Part shown: positions 26,926 through 36,676 of the stretch, in pieces
How positions within the stretch are numbered: position 1 is the first letter of the stretch
How the letters are laid out: each line of letters begins with the position of its first letter
Translations under genes and position numbers: made by a program
Notes under the pieces: model-generated
Told to the model about the DNA's origin: nothing
The model's input: only the letters and a program-made list of their open reading frames with translations
Databases searched by the model: none
Origin: Gammaproteobacteria bacterium
GTDB lineage: Bacteria > Pseudomonadota > Gammaproteobacteria > Chromatiales > Chromatiaceae
Length of the DNA stretch: 46,408 bases
Assembly: GCA_024227135.1 (NCBI GenBank)
Contig: JAAELC010000664.1
Location: forward strand, 1-46,408
Direction: 5' to 3'

Positions 26926-27525
26926 ATGACCGACTTTTTTCTCATCCCCGTCGCCTACCTGCTCGGCTCTATCTCCAGCGCCATCATCGTCTGTCGGCTG
27001 ATGAGACTTCCAGACCCGAGGACCGAAGGCTCTAACAACCCCGGCGCCACCAATGTGCTGCGAATCGGCGGCAAGAAAGCAGCTGCGCTGACGCTGGCAG
27101 GCGACACCCTCAAAGGCTTTGTTCCGGTGTTGTCCGCCAACTTGCTCGGCGTGTCGGTTCCGGTGCTGGCCGGCGTGGGCTTGGCGGCATTCCTGGGGCA
27201 TCTCTACCCGGTTTTTTTCGGATTCAAGGGGGGCAAAGGCGTAGCCACGGCATTCGGCGTTCAATTCGGGCTTTCATGGATGGTTGGCGGCACTGTGGCC
27301 GCAATCTGGCTGCTCATAGCCAAGGTTCTTAACATCTCCTCTCTCGCGGCACTGGTTTCCACGGCACTGGCCCCGTTGATCGTCTGGTACTTTCTGGATG
27401 CTACGGAACTGGTGATCATGCAGCTGCTGATCAGCCTTATGCTGTTCTGGCGCCACCGCACGAATATCCGCAACATGATCAACGGGACCGAAGGGAGTAT
27501 CGGAAAACAACAGCCCCCCGATTGA
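26926..27525 (+). CDS. plsY: Glycerol-3-phosphate acyltransferase PlsY
   Basis: The 199-residue inner-membrane enzyme transfers an acyl group from acyl-phosphate to glycerol 3-phosphate, the first step of phospholipid synthesis with PlsX. Motifs: GSNNPGATNVLR near 42 (phosphate binding), GHLYPVFFGFKGGKGVAT near 100 and the C-terminal RHRTNIRNMINGTE. Five or more hydrophobic segments fit the family. The ATG at 26926 has AAGGA ten bases upstream; the ATG at 26917 is too close to it. It is convergent with tsaD across 18 bases. In E. coli plsY (ygiH) also neighbours folB and tsaD, supporting conserved synteny. Confidence 0.95.
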   Translation: MTDFFLIPVAYLLGSISSAIIVCRLMRLPDPRTEGSNNPGATNVLRIGGKKAAALTLAGDTLKGFVPVLSANLLGVSVPVLAGVGLAAFLGHLYPVFFGFKGGKGVATAFGVQFGLSWMVGGTVAAIWLLIAKVLNISSLAALVSTALAPLIVWYFLDATELVIMQLLISLMLFWRHRTNIRNMINGTEGSIGKQQPPD

Positions 27526-27543
27526 GGGAAACACTGCTCCCCG

Positions 27544-28587
27544 CTACAAAGCGGGCAACGTATCCATAGGCCAGCGCGGGCGGGCACCGAAAGTCAGTGG
27601 TTCACCCTGGTCCGCACTCAGTCGACACCAGCCCGCGTAGGCGATCATGGCACCATTGTCGGTACAGAACTCGGGACGCGGGTAATAGGCCCGCCCCCCC
27701 TCACCTTCCATGACCTCTTTTATACGTTCCCGCAACCGCCGGTTAGCGCTTACTCCCCCCGCCAGCACCAGCGTGTTTATCCCGGTATCCTTCACTGCCC
27801 GCCGACATTTGATCACCAGGGTATCGACCACCGCATCTTCGAAAGCACGCGCAATATCGGCTTTCAATTTCCCATGGGAACCTTCGTCCGCCGCCCCGGA
27901 AAACCCTGCAGACTCTTTTCTGTAACAGTTGAGCGCAAAGGTTTTCAAGCCACTGAAACTGAAGTCCAGACCAGGGCGATCGGTCATCGGTCTGGGGAAC
28001 CTGAAACGCCCCGGATCACCCTGCATCGCCAGCCTGGCGAGCTCGGGACCACCCGGGTAAGGTAGCCCCATCAGTTTGGCTGTCTTGTCGAATGCCTCCC
28101 CTGCCGCATCGTCCACCGACTCACCAAGCAACCGATAATGCCCCACGGCGCGCACCTCTACGAGTTGGGTGTGCCCACCGGAGACCAGCAGCGCCACGAA
28201 GGGAAAGCGCGGCCCTTCCTCTTCGAGCATGGGTGCCAACAGGTGACCCTCCATATGATGGACGCCCACAGAAGGCACCCCCCAGGCCCACGCCAGACTG
28301 CACCCGATAGCCCCCCCTACCAGAAGGGCGCCCACCAAACCCGGACCGGCCGTGTAAGCAACAGCATCGATGTCGCTCTTCAAGACCCCGGCCTCAGCCA
28401 TGACTCCCCGCACCAGGGGCAGGGTCTTGCGGACATGATCGCGAGACGCCAGTTCCGGCACTACTCCGCCAAATTCCGCGTGCAACCCGATCTGACTGTG
28501 AACCAAGTGAGCCTGAAGCCCCTTTTCACTGTCAAAAACAGCTACTCCGGTCTCATCACAGGATGTTTCGATACCTATTACCCGCAT
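27544..28587 (-). CDS. tsaD: tRNA N6-threonylcarbamoyladenosine transferase TsaD
   Basis: The 347-residue ASKHA-fold protein forms t6A37 on ANN-decoding tRNAs together with TsaB, TsaE and TsaC. It begins [19 protein letters not shown], shows the metal-binding HHMEGH near 109, the glycine-rich [16 protein letters not shown] near 131 and [14 protein letters not shown] near 275. The length matches E. coli TsaD (337). It is divergent from rpsU, the usual arrangement in this class. The hairpin CCCGCT/AGCGGG at 27540-27555 spans the stop codon and may help end transcription from either side. Confidence 0.96.
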   Translation of the reverse strand: MRVIGIETSCDETGVAVFDSEKGLQAHLVHSQIGLHAEFGGVVPELASRDHVRKTLPLVRGVMAEAGVLKSDIDAVAYTAGPGLVGALLVGGAIGCSLAWAWGVPSVGVHHMEGHLLAPMLEEEGPRFPFVALLVSGGHTQLVEVRAVGHYRLLGESVDDAAGEAFDKTAKLMGLPYPGGPELARLAMQGDPGRFRFPRPMTDRPGLDFSFSGLKTFALNCYRKESAGFSGAADEGSHGKLKADIARAFEDAVVDTLVIKCRRAVKDTGINTLVLAGGVSANRRLRERIKEVMEGEGGRAYYPRPEFCTDNGAMIAYAGWCRLSADQGEPLTFGARPRWPMDTLPAL

Positions 28588-28603
28588 TTTTGTCCCCTAA
28601 CCT

Positions 28604-28632
28604 TTGCAAACAGACCAAACAATCAGTAGAAT
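28604..28632 (+). promoter_or_regulatory. Probable sigma-70 promoter of the rpsU operon
   Basis: TTGCAA at 28604-28609 and TAGAAT at 28627-28632 are separated by 17 bases, a good sigma-70 arrangement. It lies 55 bases before the rpsU start in the gap between tsaD and rpsU. Confidence 0.6.
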
Positions 28633-28646
28633 TTCCGCTCTTTAGC

Positions 28647-28662
28647 GTCAGGATACCCTGAC
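28647..28662 (+). other. Hairpin in the rpsU leader
   Basis: GTCAGG (28647-28652) and CCTGAC (28657-28662) form a perfect six-base stem with an ATAC loop in the presumed rpsU leader, ending 25 bases before the start codon. There is no T run after it. It may tune translation or mRNA stability; a chance hairpin is possible. Confidence 0.4.
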
Positions 28663-28687
28663 TGAACCCACATTTCTGAGGTTGTAA

Positions 28688-28903
28688 ATGCCCAACGTAC
28701 GTGTCAAGGAAAACGAACCCTTCGAAATCGCCCTGCGCCGCTTCAAGCGCGGATGCGAAAAAGCCGGCATCCTGGCTGAAGTGCGCCGCCGTGAATTTTA
28801 CGAGAAACCGACCTCCGAGCGTAAGCGAAAAGCCGCCGCTGCGGTGAAACGCCACTTGAAGAAGCTTTCCCGGGAAAATCGCCGCTGGGAACGTCAGTAC
28901 TGA
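28688..28903 (+). CDS. rpsU: 30S ribosomal protein S21
   Basis: The 71-residue, strongly basic protein begins [20 protein letters not shown] and contains [19 protein letters not shown], all standard for S21, and has exactly the E. coli length. S21 binds the 30S platform and aids base pairing with the Shine-Dalgarno sequence. GAGG precedes the ATG. It heads the macromolecular-synthesis cluster, followed by yqeY, dnaG and rpoD on the same strand. Confidence 0.98.
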   Translation: MPNVRVKENEPFEIALRRFKRGCEKAGILAEVRRREFYEKPTSERKRKAAAAVKRHLKKLSRENRRWERQY

Positions 28904-28946
28904 CATAGTACTTGAATCACAAGCACCTTACCTGGAGACCGAGGGA

Positions 28947-29390
28947 ATGTTGAGCCATCGCATTCGGGAAGAAATGAAAGCCGCAATGAAGGCCGGCGAG
29001 AAACGCCGTCTCGGTGTAATTCGCCTGGTCCTGGCCGCTATCAAACAGCGTGAGGTTGACGAGCGGATAGAACTGGACGACACCCAGGTTCTCGCTGTCC
29101 TCGACAAGATGGTCAAACAGCGTCGAGATTCCATCGCCCAGTTCGAAAAGGCGGGACGTGCCGAACTGGTTGAGCAGGAAGCTTTCGAAATCGAAGTCCT
29201 CCAGGAATACCTGCCGAAAGCCCTGACCGAAGCAGAAATAGTAAGCCTCGTCACAGAAGCCATTACCGCTGCGGAGGCCTCCTCGCTACGGGACATGGGT
29301 AAAGTCATGGGGCAGCTCAAACCCAGGATCCAGGGTCGCGCAGACATGGGTGCGGTCAGCGCCATGGTAAAAAAACAACTCGGCGCCTGA
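28947..29390 (+). CDS. yqeY: GatB/YqeY domain protein
   Basis: The 147-residue protein is a stand-alone YqeY domain: LSHRIREEMKAAMKAGEKRR, LGVIRLVLAAIKQREVDERI, EIEVLQEYLPKALTEAEI and the C-terminal helical ADMGAVSAMVKKQLGA. It resembles the tRNA-binding tail of the GatB amidotransferase subunit, but the stand-alone protein has no proven function. It lies between rpsU and dnaG, its common position outside the enterics. Confidence 0.95.
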   Translation: MLSHRIREEMKAAMKAGEKRRLGVIRLVLAAIKQREVDERIELDDTQVLAVLDKMVKQRRDSIAQFEKAGRAELVEQEAFEIEVLQEYLPKALTEAEIVSLVTEAITAAEASSLRDMGKVMGQLKPRIQGRADMGAVSAMVKKQLGA

Positions 29391-29633
29391 TCCTGACGGG
29401 TGCCAGGGGAAAAATCCGGCAATTCCACCCGCCGCATCACCAATCTGTCCTGCATTTGCCGAACAGAGAGGCATCTGGCCCGATACCTTTCCGTATTACA
29501 TCGAGTCTTGGTTTATCCCCCCGTCAGACCACTCGGCATACTCCGACCAACGCTTACGGCTACCCTACACCCATACCGCCCCGAAAGCCGGTTGACATGA
29601 TTCCCCCTATTCCCCGGAACAGGCCATAGACTG

Positions 29634-31394
29634 ATGGGCGGCAGAATTCCCGCGTCATTCATCGATGAGCTCGTTAACCGGGTGGATGTGGTCGATCTGA
29701 TCAGCAGCCGCGTACCCCTGAAAAAAGCGGGAAAGGACTTCCAGGCCTGCTGCCCTTTTCATGACGAGAAAACTCCTTCCTTCACCGTCAGTCCTGAAAA
29801 ACAGTTCTATCACTGCTTCGGTTGTGGTGCTCATGGTACTGCCATCGGCTTTCTCATGGAGTACGACAACCTGAGTTTCGTCGAGGCGGTGGAAGAGCTG
29901 GCAGTCAGGGAAAGACTGGAAATCCCCAGAGAGTCCGGTGGCCAGAGCGGCCCCGACTATCGCCCCCTCTACGAGACCCTGGAACAGGCCGCAGACTACT
30001 ATCAGCAGCAACTCCGCCGACACCCCCAGGCTGCCAAAGTGGTGGATTACCTGCGCCACAGGGGGCTCAGCGGAGCAATCGCTGCAGACTACGGTATCGG
30101 GTTCGCTCCCCCGGGCTGGACCAATCTGCTCGATCGTCCCAATTGGGGCCGGAAAGGAACTGAGCACCTTAAAACCTGTGGCATGCTGTCTGAGCATGAA
30201 GACGGAAGAAAGTACGATCGCTTCAGAGATCGCATCATGTTCCCGATCCGAAACCGGCGTGGCCGGGTGATCGGTTTCGGTGGGCGCCTGCTGGGGGATG
30301 GGAAACCCAAGTATCTGAACTCACCCGAGACCCCTTTGTTTCACAAAGGCCAGGAACTGTACGGACTCTACGAAGCGCTCCACAGCACCCGCAACCCGGA
30401 TCGTCTGCTGGTCGTGGAAGGCTACATGGATGTGGTCGCCCTGGCTCAGTTTGAGATACGCAATACGGTCGCCACCCTTGGTACAGCCACCACCAGACCC
30501 CATCTGGACCGGTTGTTCCGGGCCGCACCAGAGATCCTGTTCTGTTTCGATGGTGACCGGGCCGGACGAGCCGCAGCCTGGAAAGCCCTGGAGACCACCC
30601 TGCCAGTGATGCGGGATGGCCGCGAGGCCTGCTTTCTTTTTCTGCCGGACGGAGAGGATCCCGACACCATGGTGCGGAAACAAGGCCCGCAGGCATTTCA
30701 ACGCCTGATGGACGAGGCAGTACCGCTATCGACCTTTCTTTTCGACAGACTGCGTGAACAGGTGGATATGCAATCCCTGGCCGGCAAAGCAAGGCTATCA
30801 GAACTGGCCGCTCCACTTCTGGGCACGCTACCATCCGGGGTGCTGCGACAAATGATGTTCAAGCAGTTGGAAACCATCGTCGGCGTGGAGATCCCTCACC
30901 CCTCCAGACCGATTGCAGCAAGCCCCGCCCCGAAACGGCGCCCGCGAACCGGGGCATTCCTGGGCACCATGCCTCCGGTACGCCGCGCCATTGCCCTGCT
31001 GGTATCCAATCCCGGACTGGCGGCTACGGAAAGCCTGCCCGCCGGATGGGAAACACTCCCCCTTCCAGGCATACCCATACTAAAGGAACTGCTTGAAAAC
31101 CTGCATTCTGAACCTAATCTTACAACAGTAGCCCTGCTCGAACGGTGGCGCCACAGAGAAGAGGGTAAGTACCTCGGTCAATTGACTGCCTTCCTGTTGC
31201 CACTGCAACAGGAAGGGCAACTGAGGGAACTGCGAGACACACTGTCCTCGCTCGCTCGGCAGGCATTGATGAACGAATGGGAAAACCTGATGCAGAAAGC
31301 GGCGGCAGAAGGTCTTTCCACAGAGGACAAAAAGCGCCTTCTCCAGCTGTCTGAGGAGAAGATGAAACGGGACAATCAGGAAAATGATGGATAA
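29634..31394 (+). CDS. dnaG: DNA primase
   Basis: The 586-residue primase makes RNA primers at the replication fork. The N-terminal zinc-binding domain has CCPFHDEKTPSFTVSPEKQ near 40 and HCFGCGAHGT near 61 (Cys-His-Cys-Cys). The TOPRIM catalytic core shows LLVVEGYMDVVAL near 261 (catalytic Glu) and FCFDGDRAGRAAAW near 305 (Asp pair). The C-terminal region binds the DnaB helicase. The length is normal (E. coli 581). The 243-base gap after yqeY has no convincing gene. It precedes rpoD by 85 bases. Confidence 0.97.
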   Translation: MGGRIPASFIDELVNRVDVVDLISSRVPLKKAGKDFQACCPFHDEKTPSFTVSPEKQFYHCFGCGAHGTAIGFLMEYDNLSFVEAVEELAVRERLEIPRESGGQSGPDYRPLYETLEQAADYYQQQLRRHPQAAKVVDYLRHRGLSGAIAADYGIGFAPPGWTNLLDRPNWGRKGTEHLKTCGMLSEHEDGRKYDRFRDRIMFPIRNRRGRVIGFGGRLLGDGKPKYLNSPETPLFHKGQELYGLYEALHSTRNPDRLLVVEGYMDVVALAQFEIRNTVATLGTATTRPHLDRLFRAAPEILFCFDGDRAGRAAAWKALETTLPVMRDGREACFLFLPDGEDPDTMVRKQGPQAFQRLMDEAVPLSTFLFDRLREQVDMQSLAGKARLSELAAPLLGTLPSGVLRQMMFKQLETIVGVEIPHPSRPIAASPAPKRRPRTGAFLGTMPPVRRAIALLVSNPGLAATESLPAGWETLPLPGIPILKELLENLHSEPNLTTVALLERWRHREEGKYLGQLTAFLLPLQQEGQLRELRDTLSSLARQALMNEWENLMQKAAAEGLSTEDKKRLLQLSEEKMKRDNQENDG

Positions 31395-31479
31395 AAGTGA
31401 AAAAGCAAGCTATAATTGCCTGTTTGACTCGTCAATTATTCAGCACAGCCGTCTCTTTTTGTACTTTTCAGGGTAGGAA

Positions 31480-33315
31480 ATGGACCAGCAACAACAGCAG
31501 CAATCCCAGCTCAAACAGCTGATCGCCAAAGGTAAAGAGCAGGGTTTTCTAACCTACTCAGAGGTGAACGACCACCTGCCGGACGGTATCGTCGAACCCG
31601 AACAGATCGAAGACATCATCAGGATGATCAACGATATGGGCATACAGGTGTATGAAACAGCGCCTGACGTGGACGATCAGGCCATTTCAGACTCTGCCGT
31701 AAGTGCCGACGAGGATGCCGCAGAGGCAGCTGCCGCTGCGCTGGCCACCGTAGACAGCGAGTTCGGCAGAACCACAGATCCCGTGCGCATGTACATGCGG
31801 GAAATGGGTACTGTGGAGCTGCTTACCCGGGAAGGCGAATTGAAAATCGCCAAACGCATAGAAGAGGGCCAAATCCAGGTTCTGGCAGCACTGGCAACCT
31901 ACCCGGACACTGTCGCCCGGATTCTGGCAAAATTTGACCTTATCGAAGCCGAAGAAATGCGGCTGACAGACCTGATCAACGGTTTTGTCGACCCTAACGA
32001 ACCCGATGAGATCCCCAAGCCAACCCCAAAAATCAGCGGAGAAGAACTAAAAGCCAAAGCCGAGGGTGATACGGGGGAAGATGAAGAAGAAATCGATACC
32101 GGCCCGGATCCGGAGGAAGCCAGGCAGAAAGCCGCCCAGCTGCGCAAGCACTACAAATCGCTGGTTTCCAACCTGAGCAAACACGGCAGGGAACACAGCA
32201 AGACCCTGAAGGTGATGGAGAAAACCTCCGCCACCTTCATGGAATTCAAGTACCTTCCCGGCGTTTTCAACGAATTGGTTGAAAACCTCCGCAAGGCGAT
32301 TGCCTTCATCCGCAATCAGGAGCGAGGCATCATGGACATGTGCGTTCACGACGCCCACATGCCCCGGAAAGAGTTCATCACCTCCTTTCCTGATAACGAA
32401 ACCAACCTGGAATGGTTTGACAGCCAGATCGCCGCAGGAAAAAGCTACTCGGATGCACTGGTGGAAATCAGGGATGAGGTTCTGCGCTCTCAGAAAAAGC
32501 TGCTCGCCCTGGAACAACACAGCCAGCTGACCATCCACGAAATCAAGGAAATCAACCGGAAGATGTCCATCGGTGAGGCGAAATCCCGCCGCGCCAAGAA
32601 AGAGATGGTCGAAGCCAACCTGCGCCTGGTGATTTCCATTGCGAAAAAGTACACCAATCGGGGATTGCAGTTCCTGGACCTCATTCAGGAAGGCAATATC
32701 GGCCTGATGAAGGCCGTCGACAAGTTCGAGTACCGACGAGGTTACAAATTCTCGACCTATGCCACCTGGTGGATACGCCAGGCCATCACCCGCTCCATCG
32801 CAGACCAGGCCCGCACCATCCGCATTCCCGTACACATGATCGAAACGATCAACAAGCTTAACCGCATCTCCCGGCAGATGCTCCAGGAGATGGGCCGCGA
32901 AGCCACTCCGGAGGAATTGTCGGAACGTATGGAAATGCCGGAAGACAAAGTGCGAAAGGTACTGAAAATCGCCAAGGAACCCATTTCCATGGAAACCCCT
33001 ATCGGCGATGATGAAGACTCCCATCTTGGCGACTTCATCGAGGACTCGGGCGTGGTCTCCCCTGTCGACTCCGCAACCGTCGAAGGCTTGCGTGAATCGA
33101 CCCAGAACATGCTCGGAGGCCTGACTTCCCGCGAGGCCAAAGTGCTGCGCATGCGCTTCGGTATCGACATGAATACCGACCATACCCTCGAAGAAGTGGG
33201 CAAGCAGTTTGATGTCACCCGGGAGCGTATTCGCCAGATCGAAGCCAAAGCACTGCGTAAACTCCGGCATCCATCACGTTCGGAAAAGCTCCGCAGCTTC
33301 CTGGACAGTGAATAA
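31480..33315 (+). CDS. rpoD: RNA polymerase sigma factor RpoD (sigma-70)
   Basis: The 611-residue primary sigma factor carries region 1.1 at the N-terminus, region 1.2 ([20 protein letters not shown] near 101), a long non-conserved acidic insert (about 165-380), region 2 ([20 protein letters not shown]; the -10 reader [18 protein letters not shown] near 421), region 3 and region 4.2 ([20 protein letters not shown] near 571) for -35 recognition. TATAAT at 31411-31416 between dnaG and rpoD may be an internal -10 element, but its -35 is weak. The glutamine-rich start [14 protein letters not shown] is typical of several gammaproteobacteria. Confidence 0.98.
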   Translation: MDQQQQQQSQLKQLIAKGKEQGFLTYSEVNDHLPDGIVEPEQIEDIIRMINDMGIQVYETAPDVDDQAISDSAVSADEDAAEAAAAALATVDSEFGRTTDPVRMYMREMGTVELLTREGELKIAKRIEEGQIQVLAALATYPDTVARILAKFDLIEAEEMRLTDLINGFVDPNEPDEIPKPTPKISGEELKAKAEGDTGEDEEEIDTGPDPEEARQKAAQLRKHYKSLVSNLSKHGREHSKTLKVMEKTSATFMEFKYLPGVFNELVENLRKAIAFIRNQERGIMDMCVHDAHMPRKEFITSFPDNETNLEWFDSQIAAGKSYSDALVEIRDEVLRSQKKLLALEQHSQLTIHEIKEINRKMSIGEAKSRRAKKEMVEANLRLVISIAKKYTNRGLQFLDLIQEGNIGLMKAVDKFEYRRGYKFSTYATWWIRQAITRSIADQARTIRIPVHMIETINKLNRISRQMLQEMGREATPEELSERMEMPEDKVRKVLKIAKEPISMETPIGDDEDSHLGDFIEDSGVVSPVDSATVEGLRESTQNMLGGLTSREAKVLRMRFGIDMNTDHTLEEVGKQFDVTRERIRQIEAKALRKLRHPSRSEKLRSFLDSE

Positions 33316-33368
33316 TCGACAGATAAAGCTCAAATCCGGAAAAGTATTCTGATACAATTCCCTTTTTC

Positions 33369-33445
<77 letters not shown>

Positions 33446-33491
33446 TATAAAACAATAAGTTACGTCAAATACCTTTCAAGCTCCTTGGTCA

Positions 33492-33512
33492 TTCGGTACA
33501 CTTTCGGTACAC
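33492..33512. repeat. Two direct repeats with an 11-base period by the attachment site
   Basis: TTCGGTACAC at 33492-33501 is repeated exactly at 33503-33512, one base apart, so with an 11-base period. It lies 47 bases past the tRNA and 20 before the integrase gene. Tandem short repeats in this place usually bind the integrase arm domain or an excisionase. A similar pattern with another sequence (GTGGTCAA) occurs at 39572-39590. Confidence 0.55.
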
Positions 33513-33531
33513 CTGTGAATCGGAAGAGACC

Positions 33532-34572
33532 ATGGCAACGATCACCAAGACCCCTTCGAACACCTGGAAAGCACTCATCCGCAAGCGCGGCTGGCCGACC
33601 GCCATCAAGACATTCCGTACCAAACGCGATGCCCTGGACTGGGCAAGGCGAACCGAGGATGAGATGGTGCGAGGTGTATACATCGACCGCGCTGATGCCA
33701 GCCAACTATTACTGAAAACCGCAATGGACCGTTACCTGAGGGAGGTATCTTCGACCAAGAAGCCGAGCACCCATACGGCCGAGCAGCACAAGGCCAAGGC
33801 TCTGAAGGCCGAACTTGGCGGTTACAGCCTGGCCGCACTGAATCCGAACCTGATTGCCGGGTATCGGGATCAGCGGCTGGCAGCCGGTAAGTCGGCAAAT
33901 ACCGTGCGGCTGGAACTCTCCCTGCTCTCGCACCTGTTCACCATTGCAATTAAAGAGTGGCGATTGGGGCTGGTCTACAACCCAGTGGCGAATATCCGCA
34001 AACCGCCACCCGGACAGGGTCGCAACCGGCGACTGAAAGACAATGAGGAGAGTGTTTTACTAAAAGCCTGCGATGAATACTCCAACCCAATGCTCAGCTG
34101 GATTGTCCGCACAGCACTCTTTACCAGTATGCGGGCCAGCGAGATCACCAGCCTGCGCCGTAACCAGGTCGATCTAGCCCACCGTGTGGTGCGCCTTACT
34201 GACACCAAGAATGGCAGCGCCCGAACCGTGACGCTGAGCAGAAAGGCGCTGCCGGTATTGGCCTCAGCACTGAATTATCCAGTCCGACCACTGGATACCG
34301 ACCTGATCTTCTGGGGCGAGCCCGGCCGTGATGGGAACCGACGGGCATACGAATTCCGCATGGCCTGGAAGAAGATCATCAGGGACACAGAGATCAAAAA
34401 CCTACGCTTCCATGATCTGCGCCATGAAGCCGTCTCCCGTCTGGTCGAGGCCGGCCTCGGCGACCAGGAAGTGGCGGCCATCTCCGGGCACAAATCCATG
34501 CAGATGCTCAAACGCTATACCCACCTGCGTGCCGAAGATCTGGTCGAGCGCCTGGATCAGCTGATGGTGTGA
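33532..34572 (+). CDS. Tyrosine recombinase (site-specific integrase)
   Basis: The 346-residue integrase has an N-terminal arm/SAM-like binding part (1-150) and a catalytic domain with all expected residues: Arg201 (TSMRASEI), Lys226 (DTKNG), His294-x2-Arg297 (HDLRHEA), His320 (SGHKSM) and the nucleophile Tyr329 (KRYTHL). It lies 87 bases after the tRNA, in the same direction, the usual layout for an element inserted into a tRNA 3' end. GGAAGAG precedes the ATG. The gene appears intact, although other genes of the element are broken. It is distinct from XerC/D. Confidence 0.95.
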   Translation: MATITKTPSNTWKALIRKRGWPTAIKTFRTKRDALDWARRTEDEMVRGVYIDRADASQLLLKTAMDRYLREVSSTKKPSTHTAEQHKAKALKAELGGYSLAALNPNLIAGYRDQRLAAGKSANTVRLELSLLSHLFTIAIKEWRLGLVYNPVANIRKPPPGQGRNRRLKDNEESVLLKACDEYSNPMLSWIVRTALFTSMRASEITSLRRNQVDLAHRVVRLTDTKNGSARTVTLSRKALPVLASALNYPVRPLDTDLIFWGEPGRDGNRRAYEFRMAWKKIIRDTEIKNLRFHDLRHEAVSRLVEAGLGDQEVAAISGHKSMQMLKRYTHLRAEDLVERLDQLMV

Positions 34573-34621
34573 GATCCAGGGTTTGGCGGAAGCTTGCCAA
34601 CAAACGCATGCCTGCCTAGAA

Positions 34622-34648
34622 TACACATAAACATACATAATATGTGTA
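34622..34648. promoter_or_regulatory. Inverted repeat upstream of vapB, probable operator
   Basis: TACACATA at 34622-34629 and TATGTGTA at 34641-34648 are perfect inverted repeats separated by 11 bases, 18 bases before the vapB start. VapBC complexes generally repress their own promoter by binding such palindromes. Confidence 0.6.
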
Positions 34649-34666
34649 CAACCGGAGTGGATATCC

Positions 34667-34882
34667 ATGAATTCAGACAACGTACGAACCAATATTGTGC
34701 TGGACAATAAACTGATCGAGGCCGGCCTCAAGGCCACTGGTCTCAAGACCCGCCGCGAACTGGTAGACTTTGCATTACGGGAGCTGCTGCGGCACAAACA
34801 GCAAAAGAAACTCTTGTCGCTCAAAGGCAAGGTGATCTGGGAGGGCGATCTTGCCGAGATGCGCACCGGTCGCGGTCAGTGA
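34667..34882 (+). CDS. vapB: VapB-type antitoxin
   Basis: The 71-residue protein has a ribbon-helix-helix N-terminus (RTNIVLDNKLIEAGLKATGL, then TRRELVDFALRELL) and a C-terminal tail (KGKVIWEGDLAEMRTGR) of the kind that wraps the toxin. This is the VapB/DUF2191 group. It binds DNA as a dimer and neutralises VapC. The stop overlaps the toxin start (GTGA). It is the first gene after the integrase and probably stabilises the element. Confidence 0.9.
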   Translation: MNSDNVRTNIVLDNKLIEAGLKATGLKTRRELVDFALRELLRHKQQKKLLSLKGKVIWEGDLAEMRTGRGQ

Positions 34883-35274
34883 TTCTGGTCGATACCAGTG
34901 TTTGGATCGATTTCTTCGCAGGCCGTGACCTGTCGCACGTGGCCACGCTGGAGCAACTCATCCTCGATAACGAAGACCTTGCGCTATGCGGCATCATACT
35001 GACGGAGATCCTCCAGGGCATTTCACATGACACCACCTACCGGCACGTCCGGCGGGATCTTAGTCCACTGATCATGTTGCCAATGCCCTCGACTGTATTT
35101 GTTCGTGCAGCTGACATTTATCGCAAATTGCGAAAACAGGGCATCACCATTCGCAAGTCCAATGACTGCATCATTGCCGCTACGGCACTTGAACATCACT
35201 GCCAGTTATTACACAACGACAAGGATTTTCTACCGATTGCAAAACAGTTCCCCCTGAAGGCCGTTAAAATCTGA
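34879..35274 (+). CDS. vapC: VapC-type PIN-domain toxin
   Basis: The 131-residue PIN-domain ribonuclease has the acidic residues of the active site: Asp5 (MILVDTSVWIDFF), Glu43 (ILTEILQGI), Asp96 (KSNDCIIAATAL) and a fourth acid in LLHNDKDFLPIA. VapC toxins cleave tRNA or rRNA when the antitoxin is degraded. The start is GTG at 34879, overlapping the vapB stop, so translation is coupled. The gene looks intact. The RNA target cannot be read from sequence. Confidence 0.93.
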   Translation: MILVDTSVWIDFFAGRDLSHVATLEQLILDNEDLALCGIILTEILQGISHDTTYRHVRRDLSPLIMLPMPSTVFVRAADIYRKLRKQGITIRKSNDCIIAATALEHHCQLLHNDKDFLPIAKQFPLKAVKI

Positions 35275-35513
35275 CTCCAGTCTTAAGGAACCGCCCTACT
35301 CGCTGACACCTACCGCACCCTTGCCAGCACAACTAACCCAATCTGTGCTGAATTCTTCCATTACCAATACGCGACTAAGAGCCAGCCTTTTCGATTCAAC
35401 TAAGTATTCAAATCAAATAAACCACGACACATGTTGAATTGATTTTCCATAGTCAGCCCAGCCAATCGTGGCAATCTCGTGTCTCCGAATGATGAACAAG
35501 GAGATCACGGATT

Positions 35514-35765
35514 ATGCAAGACGATATGCATTCCAGCGTTGTTACGCTGGAAGAACAGATTACCGAACGCTTCGGTCTGCTGCTGACGCAGACCCAACTT
35601 GCCGAACTGCTTGGCCGCACCACCGGTGGATTGCGCTACAGTCTCAGCTATCCCTCTGACCATCAGACCCGGTCACTAAAACAGTGCGGTCGCAAGATCG
35701 GCCGCCGTGTCTATTACCCCGCTACTGAGGTGGCACAGATCATTATCGGTACGAGCGGAGAGTAA
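35514..35765 (+). CDS. Small plasmid-type helix-turn-helix protein
   Basis: An 83-residue protein containing a putative helix-turn-helix around LTQTQLAELLGRTTGGLRYS (about 24-43), then a basic stretch KQCGRKIGRRVYYPATEVAQ like the wing of AlpA/MerR-type domains. Proteins of this kind occur in plasmids and integrative elements next to replication genes and may regulate them. AAGGAG is found 10 bases before the ATG; a second ATG four codons on is also possible. It directly precedes the broken replication-type gene. I cannot assign a precise family. Confidence 0.6.
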   Translation: MQDDMHSSVVTLEEQITERFGLLLTQTQLAELLGRTTGGLRYSLSYPSDHQTRSLKQCGRKIGRRVYYPATEVAQIIIGTSGE

Positions 35766-35792
35766 GCTGGATGGCAGCCGTGGTCTGATGCC

Positions 35793-36567
35793 GTGAGTAT
35801 TGCGGCAATGAACTGAGTTTGGCGGCAGCAGTTGCCGTCGACCCCGAAACTGGTCCTGATGGCACTTGCCGATGCCGCAGATGACGAAGGCATCTGCTGG
35901 CCCAGTGTGGCGACCATCGCAGTAAAAGCCTGTGTCTCAACACGCACTGTTCAGCGTGTCATACAGACACTGATAAAGCGTCAACTGTTATCCGTGGAAC
36001 AACGCTATCGCAGCAATGGCTCCTGCTCCTCGAACGGGTATCGATTGTCGTTGGGAGGGGGTGACAAATTGTCACCGGCCCCTGACAGGGGTGACACTAC
36101 CCCCCGACATGGGTGTCATACCCGGAACCACCATTAGAACCGTAAAAGAACCACCACCACCCACTGCGGCAATCGAAACGGCGGATCCTGGTGGTGGGGG
36201 TGTTTCTGATTTGGAATATCCAAAAGATCTGCTGCCAGGAGAACGGGATCAAGCCGAGTCGATGATCGTCGTACTGAAGACTCCGCTCAATCAGCAGGTG
36301 CTGGATGAGTGGACCGGTGTCATCACTGCCGGCGCCATACGCACCTCGACATTGGGCTGCCTGCGTGCGCTAATCGAACGCGCCCGGGAGGGCCGGTTTA
36401 CCCCGGAGCGTGCCTTGCGGGTGGCGCAGGCACGCAAGGCACGGCATCGGGTAGCAACCGCGCAGGCACGAGCTATCGCTGAAATGCCTGAGCCTGGTCC
36501 GGTAAACCAGGACAACGTGCTGGTGCACCGCCTTACCGACATGGCCAAGCGTGCCTCCAGGAAATAG
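35793..36567 (+). pseudogene. Broken replication-type HTH gene (nonsense plus frameshift)
   Basis: From GTG at 35793 the frame reads MSIAAMN, then TGA at 35814-35816, then VWRQQLPSTPKLVLMALADA and a helix-turn-helix (WPSVATIAVKACVSTRTVQR). The stop sits where one TGG-to-TGA change would restore an open frame. A second lesion is at the C6 run 36100-36105: before it the frame gives DKLSPAPDRGDTTP; one base fewer would continue into PDMGVIPGTTIRTVKEP and a charged tail to 36567. The intact gene would encode an HTH protein of roughly 257 residues resembling plasmid or prophage replication initiators. A restart at TTG 35832 could still make the N-terminal HTH. Confidence 0.6.
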
Positions 36568-36676
36568 CGACTGGTTCCACTGGAGCCACAGACTAGTGCG
36601 ATGGATTCCTGGCCATAGCCAATTGACCGCAGAATTTTTTACGCGGGAGGGGTATTTGGTCGAACTATCTGCACCA

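Noticed and set aside
28092-28310. Long open frames on both strands inside tsaD
   Set aside because: Mirror frames of a GC-rich coding region; tsaD itself is unmistakable.
32047-33270. 407-codon minus-strand frame opposite rpoD
   Set aside because: Lies entirely antisense to rpoD and has Phe/His-rich composition typical of reverse-frame artefacts.
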